NCBI GenBank assembly: GCA_023451825.1
Contig: JAEXYA010000014.1
Span: 1-64,000 of the forward strand
Reading direction: 5' to 3'
DNA from: Pseudomonadota bacterium
Lineage (GTDB): Bacteria > Pseudomonadota > Alphaproteobacteria > Rhizobiales > Xanthobacteraceae
Length of the DNA: 64,000 bases
Shown: in pieces, positions 56,642 through 64,000 of the stretch
How positions within the stretch are numbered: position 1 is the stretch's first letter
How the letters are laid out: each line of letters begins with the position of its first letter
Made by a program: the position numbers and the translations under genes
The notes under the pieces: model-generated
The model's input: the letters and a program-made list of their open reading frames with translations, nothing else
Database searches by the model: none
Told to the model about the DNA's origin: nothing

Positions 56642-57297
56642 CACGGCTGCTCCGGCATGACGGCTGGTCTTTCTTGAAACAGACCATGGGTCAGCAGCTT
56701 CTCATAAACAGCCAGAACACGGTCGAGAGACGCCGTCTTACGGTCGATGAAATTGTACTGATACATGGCCGAGAGATAACTGCGCACGCCGAACAGAATG
56801 AACACGACGATATCGAGATCTTCCGCGGAGTAGTCCTTCAATTCGCCATCGCGGCTGGACCGCGCCAATGCGCGTTGATAGCTCTCATAGAACCGGCGCA
56901 CATGGCTCATATAGGCGGCCGGCGCAAACACTTCGGACTCATTGAGAATGCGCAAGAAGCCTGGGGTGCGGCGGCAGAAATCGAAATAGGCGCGGATACG
57001 GCTCAGCTCGCGTGCAATGCCTCGGGCATCGTCCGGCATCTGCGCGCGCAGATGCGCCAGCAGCCGCTCGCCAAGGACCGGGAGTAGCTGATCGAACAGC
57101 TCCTGCCGGGTCTCGAAGTAGTTATAGAACGTCCCGGTCGCGACCTTCGCACGCTCGGCGATCTTGACGATGGTGGCGTTGGCATAGCCATCTTCCCCGA
57201 CCACTTCGATGGCCGCCGAATAGATCGCGCGCCGCGTGTCGTCCAGTTTGTCTTCCCTGGATCGCTTGAATTTCAGGAGCGGAGGCGGCCGACTCAT
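56641..57297 (-). CDS. TetR-family transcriptional regulator
   Basis: 218-residue (232 if started at ATG 57339) one-component regulator. The N-terminal DNA-binding domain is textbook TetR: IYSAAIEVVGEDGYANATIV, then the recognition helix region AKVATGTFYNYFETRQELF. The C-terminal ligand domain is unlike any I can name. It sits inside the catabolic cluster, so it probably represses it in the absence of an acyl-CoA. A candidate operator is the palindrome TTGTTT-gaa-AAACAA at 61153-61167. Confidence 0.92.
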   Translation of the reverse strand: MSRPPPLLKFKRSREDKLDDTRRAIYSAAIEVVGEDGYANATIVKIAERAKVATGTFYNYFETRQELFDQLLPVLGERLLAHLRAQMPDDARGIARELSRIRAYFDFCRRTPGFLRILNESEVFAPAAYMSHVRRFYESYQRALARSSRDGELKDYSAEDLDIVVFILFGVRSYLSAMYQYNFIDRKTASLDRVLAVYEKLLTHGLFQERPAVMPEQP

Positions 57298-57376
57298 AGC
57301 GGGACTTTCGATGAGATGGAGATCAAGTCTCGGAAACATAGAAGCTGCACCGGCTGTGAAAGGTCAAGGCCGGCCT

Positions 57377-57416
57377 GATGTCCGGCACGCGCGCGAGGCT
57401 GTGCGTGCCGGACATC
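57377..57416. other. Strong hairpin between binding-protein gene and tetR
   Basis: Perfect 14-bp stem GATGTCCGGCACGC / GCGTGCCGGACATC with a 12-base loop, 39 bases after the binding-protein stop. No U-run follows on the minus strand, so it may stabilise the upstream message or partly terminate it, lowering regulator expression. Confidence 0.75.
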
Positions 57417-57454
57417 GATCGTTGGGTCAAAGCGCTCGTGCGCGCTTCACATCC

Positions 57455-58681
57455 TCATTTGCCGACCAGCGCACAACCGCCCAGTTCCATCGGGCGAAAG
57501 GCTTCTGCGGCAGGGATCGTCGTGACTTTCTTGTAATAGTCCCACGGCGCCTTCGATTCCTGCGGTGTCTTCACCTGGAACAGATACATGTCGTGAAGCT
57601 TGCGGCCATCGGCGCGGATGCTGCCCTTGCCGAACAAGACGTCGTCGGTGGGGATTTCCTTCATCTTCTGCACCACCTTGGCGCCGTTGCCGCGATCGGC
57701 TTCCGGCAGGCTTTCGGCGGCTTTCAGATAATGCAGCACGCTGGCATAGACGCCGGCCTGCACCATGGTCGGCATCTGGCCGCGATATTTGTCGGCAAAG
57801 CGCTTCGACCACTGACGCGTGTCCGCGCTCAGGTCCCAATAGAACGGCGACGCCAGCAGCAAACCCTGCGCCGTGTTGAGGCCGAGGGCATGCACATCCG
57901 AAATGAACATCAGCAGCGCCGCGAGCTTCTGACCACCGGCCGTGACGCCGAATTCAGAACTTTGCTTGAGCAGGTTGACGAGATCGCCGGACGATGTGGC
58001 GAGGCCGACGACATCGGCCTTTGAAGCCTGGGCCTGCAGGATGAAGGAGGCATAATCCGCAGCACCGAACGGGTGCATCACGCGCCCCTTCAGCGTGCCG
58101 CCATTTTTCGTCACGACACTCGACGTGTCCTGCTCCAGCGCATGACCAAAACTGTAGTCGGCCGTGATGAAGAACCAGGACTTGCCGCCGGTCTTGACGA
58201 TGGCCGAGCCGGTCGCATTGGCGAGCGCCCAGGTGTCATAGGTCCAATGCACCATGTTCGGCGAGCATTTCGCGCCGGTGAGATCGGCGGTGCCCGCGCC
58301 CGATGCGACGAAAACCTTGTTCTGCTGGCGCGTCAACTCGTTGACCGCCAAGGCAACCGAGGACGTCTGCACGTCGAAGATCGCGCTGACACCGTCGCGC
58401 TCGTACCATTGGCGTGTGATGGCGCCGCCCACATCGGGCTTGTTCTGATGATCCGCCGAAATCAGCTCGATCTTCGCGCCCGGATGCGCCTTTTCGTAAT
58501 CCTCGATGGCGAGCTGCGCGGCGGCCACCGATCCCGGGCCGGCGAGCGCCACACCGATCCCGGACTGGTCGTTGAGCACGCCGATCTTGATCTTCACAGG
58601 CGCCGTGGTCTGCGACCAGGCCGCGGTCGAAACCGTCATCGCCGCAGCGACGGCGAGCGCCTTCCATCCAATTGAATGCAT
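57455..58681 (-). CDS. Branched-chain-type ABC substrate-binding protein, orphan
   Basis: 408-residue periplasmic binding protein of the LivK/Peripla_BP_6 type. Signal peptide MHSIGWKALAVAAAMTVSTA (cleaved near WSQ), then KIKIGVLNDQSGIGVALAGP, and QTSSVALAVNELTRQQNKVF. A pair of cysteines is likely (AKCSPNM and GGCALVGK). No Liv permeases or ATPases are nearby. In alphaproteobacteria such proteins next to CoA ligases often bind aromatic or carboxylic acids rather than amino acids; here that is inference from context. Confidence 0.9.
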   Translation of the reverse strand: MHSIGWKALAVAAAMTVSTAAWSQTTAPVKIKIGVLNDQSGIGVALAGPGSVAAAQLAIEDYEKAHPGAKIELISADHQNKPDVGGAITRQWYERDGVSAIFDVQTSSVALAVNELTRQQNKVFVASGAGTADLTGAKCSPNMVHWTYDTWALANATGSAIVKTGGKSWFFITADYSFGHALEQDTSSVVTKNGGTLKGRVMHPFGAADYASFILQAQASKADVVGLATSSGDLVNLLKQSSEFGVTAGGQKLAALLMFISDVHALGLNTAQGLLLASPFYWDLSADTRQWSKRFADKYRGQMPTMVQAGVYASVLHYLKAAESLPEADRGNGAKVVQKMKEIPTDDVLFGKGSIRADGRKLHDMYLFQVKTPQESKAPWDYYKKVTTIPAAEAFRPMELGGCALVGK

Positions 58682-58722
58682 CGATGTCTCCTCCTTTTAT
58701 CTGTTTTTTGGATATTGCGTGG

Positions 58723-59445
58723 TCAGGAAAATACGAGGCCGCCATTGATATCGATGACGGCGCCGTTCATGTATCCGGCCGCGGCCGAACACAGGAATGC
58801 AATCGGCCAGGCCACCTCCTCCACGGTCCCCATGCGGCGCATCGGGACACGCGAGGTGTCGAAAGGCTGGCCGTCGAGCATGTCGGTCGCGATGCTGCCC
58901 GGCGCGACACCGTTGACGCAGACGCCGAGCGGCGCCGCGCGCTGCGCGTACCAGCGCACGAGCGAATGCACTGCCCCCTTCGACGCCGCGTAATGCGGCC
59001 CGGCCTGCATTCCGCCCATCCGGCCGGATGCGGAGCCGACAAACACGATGCGGCCGCGCTTGCGCTCGCACATATCCGGGAAATAGGCGCGCACCAGATT
59101 GATCGAGCCGCGCACATTCACCGCCATGACGCGATCGAATGATCCGTCCCAATCGTCGTCCATCCAGTTGTCGAACGGCAGGATCCCGGCTGCGAGAACC
59201 AGGCCATCGACATGCGGATGCGCCTTGCGGATATCCGCGACGGCAGATCGGGAGGTGACGTCGCAGACCGCCGCGGTCGCTGCCGGACCGATCGCCTGCA
59301 GCTTGGCGTCGTCGATCGGGCGATGATCGCACAGCACGACCCGCGCGCCCTGTTTCGCCACGGCCGCCGCCACCGCGTAGCCGATGCCGCCGGCTGCACC
59401 GGTGACAAGAATGGTCTGCTGGTCGAGACTGAATGGCGTGCTCAT
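58723..59445 (-). CDS. Short-chain dehydrogenase/reductase (operon with CoA ligase)
   Basis: 240-residue classical SDR with TGAAGGIGYAVA, catalytic Ser in FVGSASGRMGG and Tyr-x3-Lys in HYAASKGAV. It ends with the usual GAVIDINGGL segment. ATG 59445 overlaps the CoA ligase stop by 4 bases (ATGA), and 41 bases separate it from the binding-protein gene. It is only distantly similar to the other SDR of this cluster, so the two probably act on different intermediates. Confidence 0.92.
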   Translation of the reverse strand: MSTPFSLDQQTILVTGAAGGIGYAVAAAVAKQGARVVLCDHRPIDDAKLQAIGPAATAAVCDVTSRSAVADIRKAHPHVDGLVLAAGILPFDNWMDDDWDGSFDRVMAVNVRGSINLVRAYFPDMCERKRGRIVFVGSASGRMGGMQAGPHYAASKGAVHSLVRWYAQRAAPLGVCVNGVAPGSIATDMLDGQPFDTSRVPMRRMGTVEEVAWPIAFLCSAAAGYMNGAVIDINGGLVFS

Positions 59446-61079
59446 GCGGTGCGGCTCCGGCTATGGGATGGTTCGCGCTTCTTGCGCGTCCGCAGATCGA
59501 TCGCCTGCGGATGGCGCCGCGGATCTTCGTCGGCAGCGAAGATCCTGGACTTCTGCACTTTCTGCGTGGATGTCACCGGGATGCTGTCGAGAAACACGAT
59601 CCAGCCGGGCGCCTTGTAGTAGGCGAGCCGCTCCTTGCACCAATCGAACAGTTCGTCGGCCAGCGCAGAGCCCGCGGCGCCCTCCTTTGCGACGATGCAA
59701 GCGAGCACTTCCTCGTCGCGGATCTCGTCGGTGACGGCAATGACTGCCGTCTTGGCCACCTGGGGATGGTCGAGCAGAACCGCCTCGACTTCCGCCGCGG
59801 CGATATTTTCGCCAGAGCGACGGATGATATTCTTGCGCCGCTCGACGAAGTACAGCGTGCCTTCGGCGTCCTGCCAGAACGCGTCGCCGGTGTGAAACCA
59901 GCCGCCATCCCAGGCCATCGCCGTGGCGGCCGCGTCTTTCAGGTAACCGGCAAACATGTCCCTCGCAGGATCGACGCCGTGTTTCCTGACCAGCAGTTCG
60001 CCGACCTGCCCCGCAGGCACGTCGTTGCCGCTATCATCGACCAGGCGGATTTCGAAATGATCGGCATGCGCCGGCTTCACCTTGCCCACGGCCCGGCTTC
60101 CCACCTGGCGTGGCTCGTCCGATGCGACGAAGCCGCAACCGACTTCGGTCATCCCCCACAACTCGACAAGGGGAAAGCCGAAGCGCTGCTCGAACGGCTG
60201 ATGCAGCGATGGCTCGACACCGGCACCGATGCCAAAGCGCACATGATGTTGCCGCTCGACCGCGCTCTCCGGCAATTTCAGGAGAATGGCGGGCATCACG
60301 CCGAGATAGTGGATGATCGTCGCACGGCTGTCCGCGACCTGCTGCCACCATGTGGAGGCGTGAAGACGGTCCGTGAGAAGAATGCAGTTGCCGCTCAGCA
60401 CCGCGCACATGAAGGAGAAGATGCCGGCGTTCTGATGAAACACCGGCAGCGGATTGAGGATGCGCTCGGCGCCCGGCCGAACGGTCGCGGCGCCGCCGCA
60501 ATCCGCATAGGCACGGCCGAGCCGCAGATAATAGGCGTTGGTCAGGATGCAGCCCTTGGGCCGCCCCGTCGTCCCCGACGTATAGAGCAAGCTCGCTTCG
60601 GTCGCTTCATGCGGACGCGCGTCAGTGCGAGGCTTGCGCGCCGCCGGACAGTGCTGGGCTGTCTGCAGCATGGTCGGTGGCGCATCGGTCAACCGCCCCA
60701 GCGTCTCATCGACATGGGCGGTCCAGGCGCTGCCATGGATGATCAGCAGCGCTTCGGAATGCTCGATCACATATGCGAGTTCGTGGCTTGTGGCATCCGG
60801 GTTCAAAGGGACGATCGACGCGCCGATGGCATTGAGCGCCAGATGGATCACGAAATGGTCGGGGTCGTTGCCCAGCAGCACCGCCACGCGATGGCCGGGA
60901 CCGTAACCGGCCTCGGTGAAGCGCCCGACCCAGGCATCCACGCGATGCCGAACTGTCGCGAATGAGAGATCCTCCGCCGCCCCTGCGGCCGCAAGGGACG
61001 CATCGCCGAGAAACGGCCGATCAGCCCACCGCTCGCAGCTGCGCATGAACGCATCATAGGCCGTTCGAACTTCACCCAT
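59442..61079 (-). CDS. Acyl-CoA synthetase (AMP-forming)
   Basis: 545-residue adenylate-forming ligase that activates a carboxylic acid to its CoA ester. The P-loop LLYTSGTTGRPKGC, the A5 region VELWGMTEVGCGF, the A7 aspartate in GWFHTGDAFWQD, the hinge FVERRKNIIRRSGENI and the C-terminal lysine in TSTQKVQKSRIF are intact. A GGGAGGAAAGG ribosome site precedes ATG 61079. The tail is basic (RTRKKREPSHSRSR). It is the first gene of the minus-strand cluster and sets the entry step; related proteins handle carnitine/crotonobetaine or medium-chain acids, so the substrate is open. Confidence 0.92.
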   Translation of the reverse strand: MGEVRTAYDAFMRSCERWADRPFLGDASLAAAGAAEDLSFATVRHRVDAWVGRFTEAGYGPGHRVAVLLGNDPDHFVIHLALNAIGASIVPLNPDATSHELAYVIEHSEALLIIHGSAWTAHVDETLGRLTDAPPTMLQTAQHCPAARKPRTDARPHEATEASLLYTSGTTGRPKGCILTNAYYLRLGRAYADCGGAATVRPGAERILNPLPVFHQNAGIFSFMCAVLSGNCILLTDRLHASTWWQQVADSRATIIHYLGVMPAILLKLPESAVERQHHVRFGIGAGVEPSLHQPFEQRFGFPLVELWGMTEVGCGFVASDEPRQVGSRAVGKVKPAHADHFEIRLVDDSGNDVPAGQVGELLVRKHGVDPARDMFAGYLKDAAATAMAWDGGWFHTGDAFWQDAEGTLYFVERRKNIIRRSGENIAAAEVEAVLLDHPQVAKTAVIAVTDEIRDEEVLACIVAKEGAAGSALADELFDWCKERLAYYKAPGWIVFLDSIPVTSTQKVQKSRIFAADEDPRRHPQAIDLRTRKKREPSHSRSRTA

Positions 61080-61228
61080 GCCTTTCCTCCCGCGCCGGCA
61101 AGCGCTATTTTTATTCTTCTTAGTGAACGTCAATTCATATGGCAAACTATTTTTGTTTGAAAAACAATATGATCCGTGATTATCTATTTCCAATAGAAGA
61201 AACATACATTCACATCGAGGAGGAACTT
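61080..61228. promoter_or_regulatory. AT-rich divergent promoter region with palindrome
   Basis: 149 bases, strikingly AT-rich in a GC-rich window. TTGTTT-gaa-AAACAA at 61153-61167 is a perfect inverted repeat. A TTGACG -35-like box for the ligase direction lies at 61128-61133 (minus) with an A/T-rich -10 zone; TTGAAA at 61157-61162 with TATCTA 18 bases on could serve the crotonases. The palindrome overlaps the latter, as expected for a repressor site. Confidence 0.5.
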
Positions 61229-62005
61229 TTGGAAAATCTCGTTGTGATGGAGCGCGTTGGCGCCCACATCGCCCTCGTCACGCTGAATCGCCCGGACGCC
61301 TGCAACGCCATCAACGGACCGCTTGCCTGCGAACTGGAGCGCGCTGCGACGGAGATCGAGCGCGATCCATCGATCTGGGTCGCGATCCTCATGGGAGCCG
61401 GCCCGCGGGCATTCTGTGCCGGCGCTGATCTGAAGGCCGTGGCGGCAGGACGCGTCGCGGAGCTCAGCACGCCGAATGGCGGGTTTGCCGGATTTACCCG
61501 GCTGCGCCGCCGCAAGGTCTGGCTCGCAGCGGTGCACGCGTCGGTTCTGGCCGGCGGCCTCGAAATCATGCTCGCCTGTGATTTTGCGATCGCTGCGGAA
61601 GGCAGCAGCTTCGGATTGCCGGAGGTGCGACGCGGCCTCGTCGCCACCGAAGGCGGCCTCTACAAGCTCGGCCGCATTCTCCCGCGCAGCCTGGCGCTCC
61701 GGATGATTGCCACCGGCGCGCCGATCGACGCCCAGCAGGCCCTGCTGCACGGTCTCGTGACGGAGATCGTCCCGGCCGACGCGCTGCGCCACGCGGCCAT
61801 CGCATTGGCGACCACGATTTGCGAGAACTCCCCGGCGGCCGTCGGCGAAAGCCTCTCGATCGCCCGGGACAGCCCCTGGCAGGACGACGACATGCTTGAT
61901 CGCCGCTGCCGCGAGACGCTCGCGCGACTGGCGAACACGGCCGACTTCATCGAAGGCGCCACCGCCTTTGCGGAGCACCGCGCGCCGCGATGGCAAGGCC
62001 TCTAG
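61229..62005 (+). CDS. Enoyl-CoA hydratase/isomerase (crotonase), canonical
   Basis: 258-residue crotonase. I start it at TTG 61229 because a perfect AGGAGG (61218-61223) lies 5 bases before it and 258 residues is the normal family length; the frame back to 61139 is AT-rich promoter sequence. The oxyanion loop RAFCAGADLKA and both catalytic glutamates, Glu112 (AGGLEIML) and Glu132 (FGLPEVRRG), are present, so hydration of an enoyl-CoA is likely. It is divergent from the CoA ligase and followed by a second crotonase. Confidence 0.9.
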   Translation: MENLVVMERVGAHIALVTLNRPDACNAINGPLACELERAATEIERDPSIWVAILMGAGPRAFCAGADLKAVAAGRVAELSTPNGGFAGFTRLRRRKVWLAAVHASVLAGGLEIMLACDFAIAAEGSSFGLPEVRRGLVATEGGLYKLGRILPRSLALRMIATGAPIDAQQALLHGLVTEIVPADALRHAAIALATTICENSPAAVGESLSIARDSPWQDDDMLDRRCRETLARLANTADFIEGATAFAEHRAPRWQGL

Positions 62006-62079
62006 CGGCGCCCGCCTCTCCCGCGATCACAGCGGCGCCGGCCGCTCACCATTCATCTCATTGAGAAAGAGACATCACG

Positions 62080-62844
62080 ATGTGGCAGGACAAATACAAG
62101 GTCATCACCTTCGAGACGATCGACCACGTACTGATCGTTCGCTTCGCGCGCCATGAGCGCCTCAATGCCATCGATGCCCAGTTGCACACCGAGATGTCGT
62201 GGCTGTTCCGCGACATCACCGAACACGCGGTGTGCCGCGCCGTCGTGCTGACCGGCGAAGGCCGGGCATTTTGTGCGGGCGGCGATATCGCGTGGTTTGC
62301 CGACATGCCGGACGGCGATCTCGATCGCCTGTTCGTCGAGGCCCGGCGCATCATCATCGATCTTCTCGAAGTCCCGCAGCCCATCATCACGGCCGTCAAT
62401 GGGCCCGCCGTTGGTCTGGGCGCCACACTCGCTTTGTTCGGCGACATCATCTACATGGGCGAAAGCAGCGTCATCGCCGACACCCATGTGCTTGCGGGAA
62501 TCGCCGCCGGCGATGGCGGCGCCGCCATCTGGCCATGGATCGTGGGCATGCCCCGCGCCAAGGAGTTTCTGTTCACCGGCAAGAAGATCGACGCCAAGCT
62601 GGCGCAGGAGCTGGGGCTGGTCAATCACGTCGTGCCGGATGACCAATTGCTGCCCGCGGCATTGGCCATGGCCAATCGGCTCGCCGGCGGCGCCCAGATG
62701 GCGATCCGGGCCACCAAGGCATCGCTCAACAAGATCCTCCGCGACACCGTCAATCTCAATCTCGACACGTCGCTGGCGATGGAGAAAGAGTGCTTTGCGT
62801 CCGAGGAGCACCGCAGCCTGGTGCGTTCGTTCCTGAAAAAATAA
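62080..62844 (+). CDS. Crotonase-fold protein lacking both catalytic glutamates
   Basis: 254-residue crotonase homologue. The oxyanion-hole segment GRAFCAGGDIAW is normal. At the two positions occupied by Glu144 and Glu164 in rat enoyl-CoA hydratase it has Thr116 (GLGATLAL) and His136 (ADTHVLAG), while an Asp145 lies in AAGDGGAAIW. It belongs to the known TH...AGDGG subfamily. A simple hydratase role is therefore doubtful; an isomerase, hydrolase or ring-opening role is possible. It follows the canonical crotonase by 74 bases with its own GAGAAAGAGA ribosome site. Confidence 0.9.
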   Translation: MWQDKYKVITFETIDHVLIVRFARHERLNAIDAQLHTEMSWLFRDITEHAVCRAVVLTGEGRAFCAGGDIAWFADMPDGDLDRLFVEARRIIIDLLEVPQPIITAVNGPAVGLGATLALFGDIIYMGESSVIADTHVLAGIAAGDGGAAIWPWIVGMPRAKEFLFTGKKIDAKLAQELGLVNHVVPDDQLLPAALAMANRLAGGAQMAIRATKASLNKILRDTVNLNLDTSLAMEKECFASEEHRSLVRSFLKK

Positions 62845-62892
62845 GCGGGTGCCCTGACCGCGCCGTCACGGAGCGAGCAGATGCCAATCTGC

Positions 62893-63198
62893 TCAGTGCG
62901 ACCAGGGCTCCTGGCGGCCGAAGGCGAAATTGTCGGAATAGGCCACCTTGCGCTCGATCCGGGCCTTCGGCTCGATCACCTGATAGGCGATGCCCTCGCG
63001 TTCGCAATAAGCGATGGCGTCTTCCTTGGTGTCGAAATGCAGCGACAGCTGCTGCTTCATGTCGGTGGACGAGGTCCAGCCCATCAGAGGCTCGATCACC
63101 CGCGCCTGCTCCGGCTCGTAATCGAGCTGCCAATCCCGGGTCTTGGCCATGCCGGACTGCATGGCGTTCTTGGCGGCCTTGAAGATACGTGCGGTCAT
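62893..63198 (-). CDS. NADH dehydrogenase complex I accessory subunit, NDUFS4-like
   Basis: 101-residue protein of the ETC_C1_NDUFS4 family, a peripheral subunit of complex I found in alphaproteobacteria and mitochondria. ATG 63198 (MTARIFKAAKNAMQSG) is preferred over an earlier one. The family core is visible: W-x-LDYEP near the middle (DWQLDYEPEQARVIEPLMGW), the DTKEDAIAYCEREGI helix and the C-terminal YSDNFAFGRQEPWSH. It is a single gene, converging on the crotonases. Confidence 0.94.
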   Translation of the reverse strand: MTARIFKAAKNAMQSGMAKTRDWQLDYEPEQARVIEPLMGWTSSTDMKQQLSLHFDTKEDAIAYCEREGIAYQVIEPKARIERKVAYSDNFAFGRQEPWSH

Positions 63199-63424
63199 GG
63201 GACGAGACAGCTTTCGAAGATGCGACACTGCGACAATTTGGTGAAAACGGCGGGGCTGGTATATCCAGTTTTCACGAAGATTTACCCGCGATTCCGTCGT
63301 TGGGCGGCTTGGTAACGTGTATATTCCGTCCCCGGCGTCGTGACAATCGGGGCCGGAAACAGGCTAATTCGATCCCTTCCGCGTCCCGAACTGCTCCTCT
63401 TATCCAGCTTCCGAAGCGGTCCCC

Positions 63425-64000
63425 ATGGAAATCCACGCCACACTCCCCCCCAAAGGCCGAGACCTGCGGCTGGATCTATTCCGTGGCATCGCCAATTGGG
63501 CGATCTTCCTCGATCACATCCCCGACAATGTGGTGAACTGGGTCACGACCCGGAACTACGGCTTCTCCGACGCGGCCGACCTGTTCGTCTTCATCTCCGG
63601 CTACACCGCATCCTTCGTCTACGCGAAGATGATGCTGGAGCGCGGCTTCATCGTCGGTGCTACCAGGCTCACCAAGCGGGTCTGGCAGCTCTACGTCGCC
63701 CACGTCATCCTGTTCGTGATCTATATCGCCGCCATCGGCTGGGTGGCGCAGCGCTATAACGACCCCGACATCATCAACGAGTTCAATGTCGCGGGGCTCG
63801 TGGACAATCCGATCCAGACCCTGACCAACGGCCTGCTGCTGAAATTCAAGCCGCTCAATCTCGACGTGCTACCGCTCTATATCGTGCTGATGGGCTTCTT
63901 CCCGCCGGTGCTGTGGATGATGCTGCGCAAGCCGGACCTGACGATGCTGGCCTCGCTGGCGCTGTATTTCGCCGCTCGCCAGTTCGGCTGGAACCTGCCG
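63425..64000 (+). CDS. opgC: OpgC-like polytopic membrane protein (C-terminus off the right edge)
   Basis: First 192 residues of an OpgC / acyltransferase-3-like protein. DLRLDLFRGIANWAIFLDHI carries the Arg and His pair typical of the first helix; FSDAADLFVFISGYTASFVY and the later LNLDVLPLYIVLMGFFPPV are strongly OpgC-like. OpgC adds succinyl groups to periplasmic glucans in osmoregulation. ATG 63425 begins 227 bases after the divergent complex I gene. The end is cut only by the window. Confidence 0.88.
   Translation, partial: MEIHATLPPKGRDLRLDLFRGIANWAIFLDHIPDNVVNWVTTRNYGFSDAADLFVFISGYTASFVYAKMMLERGFIVGATRLTKRVWQLYVAHVILFVIYIAAIGWVAQRYNDPDIINEFNVAGLVDNPIQTLTNGLLLKFKPLNLDVLPLYIVLMGFFPPVLWMMLRKPDLTMLASLALYFAARQFGWNLP

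Noticed and set aside
59433..60965. Plus-strand frame of 510 codons opposite the CoA ligase
   Set aside because: Shadow frame; the minus-strand ligase has all catalytic motifs and a strong ribosome site.

Overview
The window reads as a stretch of chromosome from a high-GC alphaproteobacterium of the Bradyrhizobium / Rhodopseudomonas / Afipia group (Nitrobacteraceae). The evidence is family-level: an Aap general amino-acid ABC transporter, a proteobacterial NDUFS4-type complex I subunit, a DUF6481 helical protein, the FAD oxidoreductase-DUF1365-CFA synthase trio, and the short palindromic repeats typical of these genomes. I could not run a search, so the genus is inferred.

Layout, left to right. 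1-8165 (minus): a tripartite RND efflux operon with the outer-membrane factor first, then adaptor, MdtB-like permease and MdtC-like permease; the last runs off the left edge. 8563-12007 (plus): a lipid-modification operon (FAD oxidoreductase, DUF1365, CFA-type methyltransferase). 12116-18911: sulfur and amino-acid genes, cysK and metC flanking aapJQMP on the opposite strand. 19167-20171: an AraC-type regulator. 20323-31522 (minus): an envelope block of alpha-2-macroglobulin, PBP1C, ArnT-like transferase, PAP2 phosphatase, DPM-like glycosyltransferase and LABN protein, nearly all overlapping or tightly spaced. 31856-31932: tRNA-Arg(UCU).

32084-45628 (minus) is the most unusual region: four consecutive same-strand genes that look like one operon. 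They encode a small periplasmic protein joining an STN domain to a TonB-C-like domain, an ECF sigma factor, a FecR-type anti-sigma factor, and a giant filamentous-haemagglutinin-like two-partner-secretion exoprotein of about 3,700 residues. This looks like Fec-type cell-surface signalling in which the usual TonB-dependent receptor is missing and its signalling domain is a separate protein. The exoprotein reading frame is broken once, exactly at a perfect 14-bp GC palindrome.

46034-51269: mostly single genes (acyl-CoA dehydrogenase, a small secreted protein, an FkbM methyltransferase, an orphan TRAP binding protein, a secreted FKBP, a previously unlisted 56-residue protein, DUF6481). 51326-61079 (minus): an acyl-CoA catabolic cluster: CoA ligase, SDR, branched-chain-type binding protein, TetR, SDR, both subunits of a 3-methylcrotonyl-CoA-type carboxylase, and HMG-CoA lyase. 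Divergent from it are two crotonases (61229-62844), one canonical and one lacking both catalytic glutamates. The window ends with a complex I subunit and the start of an OpgC-like membrane protein.
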